Part shown: positions 46,246 through 59,678 of the stretch, one piece after another | Position numbering within the stretch: the first letter of the stretch is position 1 | Layout of the letters: each line of letters starts with the position of its first letter | DNA from: Leucocoprinus leucothites | Lineage: Eukaryota > Basidiomycota > Agaricomycetes > Agaricales > Agaricaceae | Direction of reading: 5' to 3' | Assembly: GCA_013368445.1 (NCBI GenBank) | Contig: JAACJO010000007.1 | Location: 372,001-436,000 of the forward strand | DNA length: 64,000 bases | Notes under the pieces: generated by a model | Told to the model about the DNA's origin: nothing | Seen by the model: the letters and a program-made list of their open reading frames with translations, nothing else | Databases searched by the model: none | Translations under genes and position numbers: made by a program

Positions 46246-47494
46246 ATGCTGCTTCCCGCTCTACTAACCGAACCTCGCTCAAGCCACCCTTTCCTGCTTT
46301 TGCAATCAACAGCAGCTCAGACTATCTTTCCACTCCTCCACACTCTATGCAATCGACCAGGAGTTTACACGATCTGTTGCGTCTCGCTCTATGCGCCTTC
46401 AACACTTGTTACTTCGAGCTCTACAATAGCCAAGATTCAGGACTGGACAGCTCGTGTACCTGGATACAGCGACATACATGACTTCAAGACTGAATTACTT
46501 GCAGCAATTAAAGACGGTTAGTACAGTCTGTGGTTGCACGCTGTTTTTCCAATGAACGCTATCTTTAGCGCCGCAGGAAAAGCCTCTGGCAATTGTGATA
46601 GACTCCCTGGAAACGCTGTCTGAAAACATTTCTTCCTCGACTGAAGCTTATGAGCTTCTCTATGAAGTTCTTCAGGTCCTCAAGGGTCACCCATGTCAGT
46701 CTCGTCTCTCTCCTTCTCGATATAAGACTGCATTTGCTTACCCACTTTGCTGTAGATCCATCTCAGCTCATCGTCCAGTCTGTCCAACCGGATGAGACTG
46801 CGGATCTCCTTATTCAGACTTCCTTTTCATCGTCGCTTGTTCATTTAAAGGCACACCCAACGTCACTCTTTCGCCATCTCTCCAAGGAGTACATGATTTC
46901 ACCCCCGCCAATCACACACGATATCAAATTCTGGAGTATATTCATCCCTTTCAGTGAAAGGGTACGCGAGGTTGAACGGCTGTCCTTTGGGTCTGACGGC
47001 GAGGGAACTAGTTGTGGCAAAGAAATGGTCGTTGAAATACAAGTTCGGGGGATCAATACCCACTCCAGAAAGCGGGGTTCAGAAAGGGTACTGGAGGGCT
47101 GGGACTCGAGAAAACACACGCCCTGTGCTATCTCCGACCTGCAGGATCTCAAGCCACTCTTCTCTCCAAAACAAGTAGCCGAGGTATTTATGGTTGTGTT
47201 TTTTAGCCTAACTGTGATACTGATCGGGCAAAGGATGTTCCTGACCCGACACAAAACCTACCATTTAATCTGAGCCTGAATGAATCTCAACAGCAGTCTC
47301 GTGCAAAGGTTCCCCTACCCTATGCCCATGAAGGTCCAATCACACTTTTCCTATAATCTAATTCATTCTGCTCATCTAAGTTCGCAGGACAACGTAGCGA
47401 TACGACACATGCTAGTCAAGGCACCATTTTCTACGATCCAGATTCGGCGGATGATATTGACGATGATGACCCCGATGAGGATTTAGACATATAG
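46246..47494 (+). CDS. ELP5: Elongator subunit Elp5
   Basis: Five exons (46246-46516, 46569-46694, 46756-47183, 47234-47333, 47388-47494), 343 aa. RecA-like but without Walker motifs: LLPALLTEPRSSHPFLLLQS, EKPLAIVIDSLETLSEN, YEVLQVLKGHP, then the diagnostic C-terminus DPTQNLPFNLSLNESQQQSR, KVPLPYAHEG, and the acidic YDPDSADDIDDDDPDEDLDI. Elp4-Elp5-Elp6 form a hexameric ring that helps Elongator modify wobble uridines of tRNAs. I chose the Met at 46246 (MLLPALL); the frame opens a little upstream with hydrophobic residues but no ATG. Confidence 0.92.
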
Positions 47495-47642
47495 CGCGTG
47501 GTTTCTATGTATCACTTCTGGTCTATGATATATTAATACAAGAGAGGAATGACTGTCGCTGACTGCTTCTGAAGTCACCTTCTCGAGATGTATCGCTTAG
47601 GATGGGGTGATGGTACTCGCTCGTGATTTGGCATCTTTGCAC

Positions 47643-49312
47643 TCAGGAGGGATCGTTGAGTACGTTGGATTGTCTTCCGGTATGGCGTGTCCGGCGTGAA
47701 AAACTGTCGCCCGAACGAGGAGGCATACTAACTGGCCGGGAAACCATGTACGTTCTGTATTTCGGAGATCGGGGCTGGAGGATCCTGACACCCTCACTAT
47801 CGGTAAACGCATGGAGTCGCTGCTTTCCAACTCTAGGGATCTGGACAGATTGAGTTCTGAGTCTATCATGGTTTGCCTGGGGTTTCTGCACAAAATTTCA
47901 GCATGATCAGTGCCGTGTCGTATATTATGAACATACTGATTGAGGAACTGTCGCTATCAAGCATCCTTGTGTCGCGACACCTCGGGGGCCAGGTCTTGTC
48001 GAGTAGTGTCCGCACCTTTCGTGCTGAATCTTGCAAGCATACGGTGTACCCTCTTCTTCACCGTCTTGAACACAAGACGAAATCTTGCCTGGGAGTGCGT
48101 AGGAGCTGCAGAGTGTTTCCCGCTAGGCAATTCTGATTGGGAACGTCCGAGGACAGAGGGGGTTTTCCTTCCTGGGAGACCGAGAGCTAAGCTAGATTCG
48201 CCATCGCGTCTATTGAAGGCGTGGTCCAGAACTTTGTTGGCATAACACCGAGTACTTGTTTCTTCTTGTCTGGGAAGGAAACAGGGTGGAAGGCTACTCC
48301 CAACTCTCCAGCTTCTTCGGACGTGTGCGAAACTTGAGGTGCCAGTCTTACAGCCCGATTCCGATGTCGCCAAAGTCAAAGAATGTCTTGCCTGTGAGAA
48401 CGAAGGCTCCTCAGAGCAAATAGATTTTGGAGGTAAAAACAGCGTCCACGAGGCACGGCCGTCGGGCTGGGGGAAACACAAAGGTTCTGCATCGAGCTCC
48501 AGGGAGTCAGCCTGTATGTTTTCGGTTCGGCGAAACTGTATTGATGAGGAAGATAGCGTATCGAGGCTCCGGCGCTTCGAAGAGCCAGCTATATGCGGTC
48601 CAAGGACGCTCTCTTCCAAGTACAGATCAGAGACAGGGTCGTTACTAGAGATGTTAAACTGGTCGCAACTAATTTTCAGCTCGTCTCGCAAAGAGGAAAG
48701 AGATGAGAGGTCAGGTATCTCAGGGAGCGATAAGTATGTTTGGTCCCAAGCCTCCTGGGTATCTGGCTTGTCGAGCTGGTCAGTTTCGGAGGACTGCCGC
48801 TTAATATCACTTGCGTCCCGTTGTATTGGATCGGCTTTGGTTTCATTCTTGTGTTTAACAAACCTTTTAGGCGAAAAGGAGAATTTTGAAAGTGGAGTGT
48901 GTGTATATGCACTTGAAAACGAAGTATTCTGGAAAACTGAAATTAGACATAGTCGGCTATGCGGCCGTCCGAACCTACCGCTGGTGAAGAGTGTAGACTC
49001 AGGTCGTCGGACTGGGGACAGGGAGTCAGGGTCACGAAACACAGGATTAAGAAATCTTGGCTAGCGCACGGCAAAACTGGATGGGGTGTTATCTGCAGTC
49101 AATGATGTCGCAGGGTTGGGCCCAGAGTTACGGGGTGAGTGGATGCCACGCTGAGGGGTAAATTTGCGGTAATGCGAGTCGGACGGATGCTGGCAAGCCC
49201 GGAGATAGTGCGGTTCACCAGGACTATTCTCAGGTGGACGTCGACGCGACGGGCTTGGGCTTGCTGGCCATGCCCCCGGGACGAGAGGGGAGGGACTTCG
49301 AGAAGAGGCCAT
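47643..49312 (-). CDS. Ser-rich protein of unknown function
   Basis: Four predicted exons (49312-49070, 49011-48979, 48928-47981, 47885-47643), 488 aa, all in phase 0. The start is MASSRSPSPLVPGAW. The chain is rich in Ser, Pro, Arg and Thr, with many SP/RSxS sites (SRRRPPENSPGEP, PIVRRSP-like spacing) and no globular domain, membrane span or signal. It looks like a disordered phosphoprotein. I recognise no family. The large exon 3 is open throughout, but the antisense frame is open too, so coding evidence is modest. It ends 148 bp from the convergent ELP5 stop. Confidence 0.6.
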
Positions 49313-49494
49313 GGTAGGGGTCAGGATGCAGAGTCTGAGACGACAAACAAGTCTATTTGAGGGCGCTGAGACTTCAGCTGGGTCAGGTAAAGTATATGCG
49401 TCCATCTCGTGATCTCGTATTAAAAGCTAGTAATCCACTTTTGTCCATCTCATTCTAGGAAAAACGAACATCTATCCAGAGTCGAGTTTATCAT

Positions 49495-51081
<1,587 letters not shown>

Positions 51082-51392
51082 GATGGGTATCGTATGTACA
51101 AGGGACAAGAAATGCGGGGAAGGGGATATAAAGTCTTGAAAATTGAAGCGCAAACTTAGTCCCCCACCTTTAAACGGCCTTTTGCCGATTTTCCGACGCT
51201 AAGCATTTGCGGTGTTATTACCTCTCCGGCGGTTTGATCCGAACAACAAATGGGCGCGGGAATTTCATTCCTTTTGTACCGATCAGCTATTTATGCCAGA
51301 TTGTAATGATTATCGGCCAAGTCACTTGAACGAGATCACTGACTTGGTTCTGATTAGTGACTGACTCGTCTTCTCGTAACTTTCTTTTGACC
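51082..51392. promoter_or_regulatory. Bidirectional promoter, aminotransferase / Asp-tRNA synthetase
   Basis: 311 bp between divergent ATGs of two aspartate-using enzymes (one mitochondrial, one cytosolic). The shared substrate makes joint control plausible, but this is inference. No element is certain. Confidence 0.45.
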
Positions 51393-53371
51393 ATGTCAGA
51401 ACCTCAAAACCCCCCGATAGAAGAGTAAGCCTCGCCCGTTGGCTGCATCTTTCTGAATCTGACTTTATCGTCCCAAGCGTCGATGGCTCAAAGGGCCCGA
51501 CTAAGAGCGAGCTCAAAAAGCAAGCCAAGGCCGCTGAAAAGGCAAAGAAGGCTGCTGAAAAGGCAGCTAAGCAGAAAGAACTTGAAGCACAAAAAGCTGC
51601 TGCTGAACCAGTATGTCAACCCAACTATACTCGCCCGTTACTCATCTCATTTCGTGAAAGGATTATTCCGCAGATTGCTATGGTGCATTTCCCCTCAACC
51701 AATCTCAGTCTCGACCACGCCGCGAGAGAATTCAGCTTGCTTCGTTATCAAACCGTGATGGCGAGACTGCCCTCTTTCGCGCCCGAGTTCACACCTCCCG
51801 TGCACAGGGAAGTAAGATGGTCTTCCTGAACCTCCGCCAAGGGACAGAGTCTGTCCAGGCATTGGCTGTTGTCACTCCTGAGAAGATTTCAAAACAAATG
51901 GTCAAGTGGATCGCTAGTCTGGCTGACGAGAGCATCGTTCTCGTAGAGGGCGTGGTTCATAAATCTCCGGAGCCTATCAAGAGTGCCACCGTTAGTGATG
52001 TCGAAGTGCATATCACTAAGGTATGGCCATCACTTGGCCCTCTCGCCCTGTTACTTAATCAACGTACTAGGTCCACCTTATCTCAGGCGTAGAGGGTAGA
52101 CTACCATTTTCCCTGGATGACGCTTCTCGCCCAGAGACGGAAGTTGAAGCAAGTGATGTTCAGTTCAATCGTGTCCTTTTGGATACCCGCCTCAGCAACC
52201 GGGTAATTGATCTTCGCGTGAGCGCTTCATCCAGCATGGTATGACGCGTTGAGATATTCACTGTATATATTAGACCCAAACGAATCACGCCATCTTCAGG
52301 CTTCAAGCAGGCATCGGCGAATTATTCCGCGAATACCTACATGCCAACCGTTTCACCGAAATACACAGCCCAAAACTGCAAGGTGCTGCTACAGAATCCG
52401 GGGCTTCCGTTTTCAAGGTTGGCTATTTCAAGGGTTAGTCGACTGTGGCTCTTCTCTACTATATTTATCGGGGTTTCCACAGGTAATGCATACCTTGCGC
52501 AGTCACCGCAGCTGGCAAAGCAAATGGTTATTGCGGCAGACTTTGAACGTGTTTACGAGATTGGGCCGGTTTTCCGCGCTGAGGATTCCAATACACACCG
52601 TCATATGACTGAATTCGTTGGCCTTGATCTCGAAATGGTCATAGAGGAGCACTATCACGAAGTTCTAGAGCTACTGGACGGCCTCTTCTTACACATCTTC
52701 CGAGGACTGCGAGACAGATACAAGAGGGAGATAGAGGTTGTCCGTTTACAGTTCCCTGCCGATGAGTTTAAGTGGAGAGAAGGTCCAGAAGGTACCCTCA
52801 AGCTCACCTTTAAAGAAGCCGTCAACCTATTAGTGGAAGACGGCGTTTCAAGAGAAGAATTAGATGATATCGAGTAAGCCCCGCGTTTCTCGACGGGCTG
52901 CATTTGCTTATCACTATTCAGCACGACAAACGAAAAGAGACTTGGCCGCATCGTCAGGGCCAAGTATGACACCGACTATTTCATCATAGACAAGTTCCCG
53001 ATGGCGCTTCGCCCATTTTACACCATGCCTGATCCAGAGGATCCAGTACGCGGTGCCTCTTTTCCCCAATGTGCCTGGCTTATGTGTTTCTGCAGACTAT
53101 TTCCAACTCTTACGATTTCTTCATGCGTGGGGAAGAAATTCTTTCGGGAGCTCAACGTATCCACGATTCTCAATTCTTATGCGAGAAGATGCGTAGCAAA
53201 GGTGTCGATCCTGAGTCGATGAGGGATTACGTGAATGCCTTCCGCATGGGCTGCCCACCACACGGAGGAGGGGGTATTGGTCTGGAACGTGTGCTCATGC
53301 TGTTCTTGAAGCTGAACAATATCCGTCGCGCCTCTTTGTTCCCTAGAGACCCTAAACGATTGGAGCCTTGA
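51393..53371 (+). CDS. DPS1: Cytosolic aspartyl-tRNA synthetase
   Basis: Eight exons (51393-51424, 51478-51610, 51661-52020, 52071-52217, 52274-52433, 52483-52873, 52922-53045, 53096-53371), 540 aa. Lys/Ala-rich N-terminal helix ([20 protein letters not shown]) as in yeast, anticodon-binding OB fold ([20 protein letters not shown]), class II motif 1 around [18 protein letters not shown], motif 2 [20 protein letters not shown] and motif 3 [15 protein letters not shown], ending PRDPKRLEP. It charges tRNA-Asp. Complete, with no mitochondrial presequence. Confidence 0.97.
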
Positions 53372-53740
53372 TTCAAAGATGCTGTCGATCCTGTACGTAC
53401 AAGGGGTAGATTATACAATTGTTTCTAGTCATCAACAACTCCACGCTTCCGTTAGTCTGCCGCAAAGCGACCCAGAAGCACCGATCCATCAGCGCCATCC
53501 TTAGAGAAGAGGGGCTAATAAACATAGTGTGTGATAACAATCACCATCCGTCATGGAATTGGCGACGAAAAAGGTTAGCTCACAATCTGGTTATGCTACT
53601 GGTCGCTTTGCATTAATAAGTTACAAAAGGGAGAAGGTGAAGCTCCAGCTGAACCCTTTCACTCTTTCTCCCCCTCCTTCACACCGCAACTCTTCTCCCC
53701 CCCCCTCACTCTCCCTCGTCTCATTCCACTGTCCCACCTC
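53372..53740. promoter_or_regulatory. Promoter of the single-pass membrane protein gene
   Basis: About 370 bp. A pyrimidine-rich stretch (53655-53735) ends directly at the ATG at 53741, as usual for fungal start-site regions. The left part is the 3' UTR of DPS1. Confidence 0.4.
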
Positions 53741-54484
53741 ATGTATATTGGCAGACGAGATGATACTAGTAATTGCCCACCGAAGATTAGTAACTGTCAA
53801 CCGTCTTATATCACCGGCTCAGACCCAACACAACAAGAGGGTGGTAAGGCCTTGGGTCCCGTCGATTATGGGAAGCCTGGGCCTCACCGGTTCATCGGCA
53901 TCGGCATGGTAGCGGGAATGATTTTTGTGGCATTAGCCGTCTATTTGGCTTTCGGGAAGGGGCCGAGGCGTGTGTTCAGAAAACATTGTCGGTGCTTAGG
54001 CGGGCGCAACGACGAGGGGGTAGTGGAGGAGACTAGCATGAAACAAGTGGCTGTTGTGCTAGAAACCACGTCGTCAGCATCGTACTCGTCTGAGGAGAAG
54101 CCTCACGGTGCCCGAACAGCAAATAACAGCATCCCGGTGGCGCAAGGGGATGCCGACGCCCGATCGAAGTCAAAGCGGCCGAGCCGAAGTCGTAGTCGAA
54201 GTAAACATAGGAGGAGTGGCAGTCGTCCTGCTGATGGGTCGGTGGGACAGCATGCTGTGAATGGCGCCAAGGATGTTGATGGAGATCCCGGAGGCTTAGC
54301 GACGGGATGGGAGGTAGACCACCACAAAGGTGTTCGCTACGAGGTGAGCTAATTTCTCGGGTAACTATTTTTGGGTTCCCGCCTTGACAGGTCAATTTCA
54401 CAGGTTCGGACGCCGGTGGATGATCAAACGAACCAAAGACTAGAAGTCCACCTTCAGAAGCCTGCTCTGGCATACCAGCGCTGA
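53741..54484 (+). CDS. Single-pass membrane protein with basic Ser/Arg-rich tail
   Basis: Two exons (53741-54343, 54404-54484), about 227 aa. There is no cleavable signal peptide. One span (FIGIGMVAGMIFVALAVYLAF, about residues 50-71) is followed by basic residues, so the long C-terminal part is probably cytosolic. That tail has a Cys-containing juxtamembrane stretch (RKHCRCLGG, possible palmitoylation) and an RS-like patch (SRSRSRSKHRRSGSR). No known family. The start is chosen from the pyrimidine tract just upstream; an alternative start inside the exon is possible. Confidence 0.62.
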
Positions 54485-55014
54485 AAATCCCTCGTGCAAG
54501 TGGAGATGACATCGAGGAGAGAGCGGCCGTCATATTCTGTATTGCAGCTTATGGACATGTGGCGGCAGTGGACAGGCTTGGGGTGGGAGCCCAAGGAGCG
54601 GTGGTATATTTTAATCTTACAGCCCTGAGTTTCCTACGGTGGAAACATAACCGTTTATAGGTCTGAAGGGGTGACTAAAGCTGAGTGTTGCTGTCAGTCA
54701 TGATGACACGCGGCAATGATACTGCGCACACTCCGATCCGCCTCTCGACAAAGGGCTGCAGTTTGCGGGCTATGGGTAGTCCAATCCAAAAGCAAAGCAT
54801 ATACTTAGTATAGAGATATCCAACCATATCAATAAGTGTTGTATTTCCCTAAGCCTATCCATTAACAGCGTGCATGTGACGAACTTTAGTACAAATATGA
54901 ATCAGATCTGGTGGTAATACTACAAAAACAGATGAGCCAGGGAGTGTTGTCAACCAGTGAAATCGGTGCACCAACTGAACGAAATCCTACGCATACAGTG
55001 AACTATGGGAGTCA
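54485..55014. other. Convergent intergenic region
   Basis: About 530 bp between convergent stops. No coding or RNA feature recognised. Presumably 3' UTRs. Confidence 0.4.
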
Positions 55015-56891
55015 TCATCTTCTTCGAGATCTTCTCCTATCAGATGAACGTCGAGGACTGCTCTGCCCGATTACGGATGTTGGAATACTCCCTCCCTCAA
55101 GTGCCGCAGTAATGACATCAGCCGGCAAGTCTAGTTGTACACCTTCAGCGTAACGGAATGCATCAAGTGGCGAGTAGGCAGGTGGTTCCCGTCTGGATAA
55201 ATTATTACCTTCAGGCAAAACGGGTTGCTCATCATCTGTCTCCTGCTGTTGTTGATCATTGGTGGAGCTGCCAGTCCGGCGATGAGAGCCTGTACCGGAA
55301 AGCGCACGCAAACGAATATCCCGTTGGTTTGGGGTTGTAGGATCAGGATTGGGACTCAAGGGAGAATCAGGGGGTGGGTGAAGGGTGACCGTCAATTCAG
55401 ACCCTGATTGAGACAACGAGGTTGCAGCATGAGTGAGGGAACGACGATGAGGTCGAGGCGGTATGAAGGGGTTACGCGCACCTGCGGCTGGCGACAGTGA
55501 ACGGGTGGACATGCTCGGTGAAGAAGGTGTGGAGCTGATTAGTCGTTCCTCTGGCGGAGATTGGAGACGAGAACTGGGAGAATCCGGCGGAGGCTGGTCG
55601 GCGTACGTCGCAGGATCTGGTGTGCGGTTCTGTGTTTCCTCTTCTTCGTCTATGGGAGTAATAGGTGGTGGAGGGGTTAATGGAGCATCAATTAACGGGG
55701 ACGTCCGCAGTGGCGATGATCCAAGTGTACCAGCAGATGGACGTGATCGTCGCGAGCGATGAGACCTAGGTGTTTGTGATGAGGCGCTGGGAGTGTTGGT
55801 TGGAGTGATATCTGTAGTCGGCCGAACGCGGCCCCCAACATCAAGAAGGATGCTACCGCGCTCGCTTCCGTAGGCAGGAGGAGGAGCGAGTGTGCCGACA
55901 CTTGGTGCCAAACCCCATTTCTTGACGTTGGCTTCAATAAATACGAAACCTGCTTGGCCGAGATTCACGTGTACGCTGCAAGGACCATCTGCACCGACGG
56001 TGGGAAAGAGGTTCCATCTACTGAGGCCGATAAAAGCGTCCTCCATCTTGCGGCCATTGCGTGTGAAAAATACAGTGCCAGTGCGAGGACGATAACCGAC
56101 ACCGAGAACATCACCCTCCTTCAGCCGAGGACCGAATGAAGTGCTGGTAAACGGATAATTGTGCGATTTGTCACCATTGGAATGGTATGCGACAGAATAG
56201 CGGTTGTATCCGGGAAGGCGGAAGGGAGGATAAGGTTTGGTAGCCAGGCCAACAGATACGGTTGTGGTCTCGGGCAGATCGAACATTTTGACTTCCCAGT
56301 AGTATACTTCATTGAGTTTGGGCAAGGGAAGGTTGGACTGAACACAGGAAGAGGAAGCGGGGTCCGGAAGGAAGGTGATTTCGGTGCGGGCATGGACCAG
56401 GAGAGAATTAACTGTTTCGTAGTCAGGCTCGAAAGACCAGGCGGAGACGCCTTTCTCCTGAATTGAGAGAAATTGAGATAGAGTGATATCCGTTGGAAGA
56501 GAATTAGGGGGGTATTGGAGTTGATATTCTGTGGGATGGTGAGCAGGGCCGGAGATGATGTGGACGCAGCCGAACCTTTAGCTCTGTTATAAGCGCGAGC
56601 GACACCTTCATTTACACTCTCAAGCCAGCGCTCCTCGACGCCGTCAAAGCCACCATCACCCTCAATGAGCTCCTCGCGGCTCATATCGACGGGACCATCA
56701 TTGTCACGAAGGACGATTCCTCTGCGCCTGCGGATGAGAAGGACACATATGAGGAAGACGAGGAGGAGAAAGAGAAAGGTAGAGAGAACAATGAGGAGGG
56801 GAAGGAGGACGAGAAGGGCGTCTGGCTGTTGTGGCTGGCGGTCTGGAGGCTCAAAGGCAGGCGGGGTAGGGAGGAGGTGGGGAGGAGACAT
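55015..56891 (-). CDS. Ear1/Ssh4-like SPRY adaptor for Rsp5 ubiquitin ligase
   Basis: Two exons (56891-56576, 56528-55015), 609 aa. Short lumenal N-terminus, one strong membrane span (LLVLLPLLIVLSTFLFLLLVF) followed by RRRR, then a helical linker and a SPRY domain: NEVYYWEVKMFDLPETTTVS, VGLATKPYPPFRLPGYNRYS, GDVLGVGYRPRTGTVFFTRN, FPTVGADGPCSVHVNLGQ. A long Ser/Pro/Thr-rich tail ends with a PY motif EPPAYSP. Yeast Ssh4 and Ear1 have the same plan and bring Rsp5 to cargo at endosomes and vacuole for multivesicular-body sorting. The role here is inferred from that match. Confidence 0.9.
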
Positions 56892-57028
56892 GGTGAGTTG
56901 GGAGTGGCAGTGAGCAAAGTTGATCATAACACGCCCTCCTCTTTTCGGATCACCGGCCGGCACCCTTCCTCTTTTGGATATCCCGGCGATAAGCTTGCTC
57001 TCTGCCTCCCCCCCTCATCCCATTATCC
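56892..57028. promoter_or_regulatory. Bidirectional promoter, SPRY adaptor / SNF4
   Basis: 137 bp between divergent start codons, the second shortest divergent gap of this size class in the window. It links a nutrient-transporter down-regulator with an energy-sensor subunit; joint control is only a suggestion. Confidence 0.45.
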
Positions 57029-58460
57029 ATGGCCACTCTCTCGCCCACCACCTCGCCCAGGAATGTCAGGCGATGGCCCTCCGGCCGTCGGCGGGCGGGA
57101 TCACAGGCGTACTACCCCGCACACGAGTTCCATGACCTCAATATCTCCGCCATCCGCAACTTTCTCCGCTGCCACACCTGCTACGACGCTTTTCCCGTCT
57201 CCTTCAGACTCATCGTCCTTGACACAAAGCTCACCGTCAAAAAGGCTCTTCAGTGTCTCCTCCTCAATGGTGCTCCTGATTTCTCCTCTGATTCCTTTCT
57301 AGACTCTCATCCACTCGCAGGTGTCGTCTCCGCACCCCTGTGGAACAGCGACAACTCGCGATTCTCGGGCATGCTGACCGTCCTTGATATCATTCACCTC
57401 ATCCAGTACTACTATCGTACCGCTGATTTCGAACAAGCCGCCATAGACGTCGAAACTTTTCGTCTCGAATCCCTACGCGGTGAGCATTTTCTCAGTTCGC
57501 TTGATTGCCAGCATCCTGAAGGGTCCATGCCCAGATATCGAACGCGAACTCGGTGTTGCGCCGCCTCCACTTACGCGGGAGCATCCCTCTAGCTCCCTTT
57601 TTGACGCCGCAAAGCTTATCATTCAAACTCATGCCCGCCGCTTGCCACTCCTTGACAACGACAGCGAGACGGGCCACGAAGTCATTATCTCCGTACTCAC
57701 CCAATATCGCCTCCTCAAGTTCATCTCCATTAATGTAAGCTTTAACGTTTTAGCCTTCTTTCTGTGGCACTCATCCTCTTTGGATTCAGTGTCACAAGGA
57801 GATACAGCAACTCAACTTGTCCTTGAGAAGGCTCAGAATTGGCACTTATGTCTCCTCCCCCTCTCCAGACCCTAACAATCCCTATTGGCCCATCGCTACT
57901 GCAAGCATGGAAACCTCGGTCTTTGACATCGTACACATGTTTTCTGAGCGTTCCATCTCCGCCGTACCTATCATCGATGAAGACGGCGTCGTTTTAAATC
58001 TCTACGAGACTGTTGATGTCATTGTACGTCCTGATCCGACATCTTTCTTCCTATGCCTCACTGGATCATCAGACTCTTGTTCGTTTGGGAGCCTATCAAA
58101 CTCTCGATCTCAAAATCAAAGAGGCCCTCACCCAGCGTTCCCCCGATTTCCCTGGTGTTGTTATCTGCACGGCTTCAGATTCCCTTGGAACTCTTCTTCA
58201 GCTAATCAAAAAGCGTCGAGTTCACCGTCTCGTTGTTGTCGAAGGCGAGGTAAATTACCCTTTCCTAATTCGTGCTTTTCCGTAGCTCATTTCCGGACCA
58301 GGAGGAAGAAAAGCGCGGCGGAAAGAAGGGTCGCTTACTGGGTATCATAACATTAAGTGACGTTCTCCGCTACATCGTTGGCCATGTAGACGTCAGCGAA
58401 CCACGGCCAAAACCACCGACCACCTCGGCAGATCCGTCTTCTTCCATCCCTGCCGAGTGA
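57029..58460 (+). CDS. SNF4: AMPK gamma subunit (Snf4)
   Basis: Six exons (57029-57269, 57321-57479, 57535-57734, 57790-58023, 58073-58249, 58302-58460), 389 aa. Four CBS motifs in two pairs: DAFPVSFRLIVLDTKLTVKK and APLWNSDNSRFSGMLTVLDI, RRLPLLDNDSETGHEVIISV, ASMETSVFDIVHMFSERSIS and AVPIIDEDGVVLN, RVHRLVVVEGEEEEKRGGKK with LLGIITLSDVLRYIVG. The linker between the last strands (EEEKRGGKKGR) is longer than in yeast. The subunit senses AMP/ADP for the SNF1 kinase. Confidence 0.95.
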
Positions 58461-58561
58461 ATGTCCCTCGCAAACTCTTGTTCATTTTGCCATCGTATTT
58501 TCTTGTATTCTAGTATCATGCTACTGGATCTTAGGTTTTTCTTGTAGAATATTGAATCCTG

Positions 58562-59248
58562 ATGTCAGATACCACAGGAGAGCCCATCAATCTAATTCAT
58601 GTTCACTACCGGAATCATTTCTCGGCAGAAGCGCTCTCGAACCTGACTGTTATCCTTTTTGGTTCAGACTCACTTGCCACTTGTGATGCTACCACTATGT
58701 GGCCATTCTTTCTCGACCGCTCAGTCACTCTGAGTAAACAGGTTCACGGCAGCGTCCCTCAAGTCCGCGAAATTCTTCTCAATACCAATTCATTTGTCAA
58801 GCTCAACCCACATGTGACCAGGGTTGACCAAGACCCCACAAATCCTCAGCGGTACAAAATTACAGATCGTCTACCAGGTCCTGGTCACCTATGGGAGTAC
58901 GAAAACCATCTACATGCCGTATTTACGCCAGCGGACGATGAGAGCGGTCAAGGAGTGGATGTAGTAGTCACCCTACCACAAAGCTTCTTGTTTCCGAAAC
59001 TCAAGAACAAATACAGAGTCAAAGACGCTGACGAGCCTGGTATTGTACTAGTTACGGAGGTTGTCGAGCTACGGGTGAGTTAAAGTTCCTCCACTGGTTG
59101 CTCAGGCTTGGGGGTCTTATGGTCATCTATGTGTATGTTGCTATTGTAGGCACTATTTTTGTTGGTACCATATATCGTCAGCACGTTGACGAAAGCCCAC
59201 AAGGAGGTTTTGGATCGGTTGGCAGAAGTCGTCGAGGCTAGTAATTGA
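58562..59248 (+). CDS. START/SRPBCC-like protein of unknown function
   Basis: Two exons (58562-59074, 59150-59248), 203 aa. Soluble, no signal peptide. The arrangement (THVTRVDQDPTN-type turn, KITDRLPGPGHLWEYENHLH, an edge strand VDVVVTLPQSFLF, EPGIVLVTEVVELR, and a long C-terminal helix KAHKEVLDRLAEVVEAS) resembles fungal SRPBCC-fold proteins of the DUF7053 type, a judgement made from memory of the pattern. Such folds bind hydrophobic ligands. No catalytic motif seen. The start Met at 58562 follows SNF4 by 100 bp, so the promoter must be short. Confidence 0.65.
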
Positions 59249-59678
59249 CGTCGAGGCTCATCCCTAATGTATTCTTGGATATTGAGCGGAATGTATGTAT
59301 TATGTACTATGTTGCAAGAACGTGGATCTTCAGCGATTTCCAAACGGGATGTCGGTGCTATATTGAGCAACCTCAGAATTTCAGTACTCGGTGATGGCAT
59401 CGCTTTCAATGTATTCTTACTCGTGATGACAGTATACATACACAACATAGGAGGTGCGCTAGCGGCGTCTGTGGCAGCTGTGGGTACCACTAGGGCGAGG
59501 TGCACAAAGGCTATGGGATCTTCTCTGTGGGATGATACCGATGTCATCACTGACGAATCCCCCGTAGTCATCGCTTGCCACTACATTACTCACCCTAGAA
59601 GCTGCTCATCACGTACTGGCGAAACTAGGAGTGCCACACTTCACCTACTTTATATCACTGTGCAAGCACCTGGAATTC
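59249..59678. other. Intergenic region with unassigned open frames
   Basis: About 430 bp. Both strands carry long open frames (59267-59803 plus, 59080-59571 minus) that overlap each other and neighbouring exons; neither has a recognisable domain. It most likely holds the promoter of the methyltransferase gene; an unseen 5' exon of that gene cannot be excluded. Confidence 0.3.

Noticed and set aside
47957..49064. Plus-strand 241-codon frame at 48339-49064
   Set aside because: The minus frame is longer, has a chain of phased exons with start and stop, and a composition typical of fungal disordered proteins; still, the choice is only moderately secure.
51483..51758. Arg/Lys-rich 91-codon frame at the start of the Asp-tRNA synthetase
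   Set aside because: Out-of-frame shadow of the Lys/Ala-rich N-terminal helix of the synthetase.
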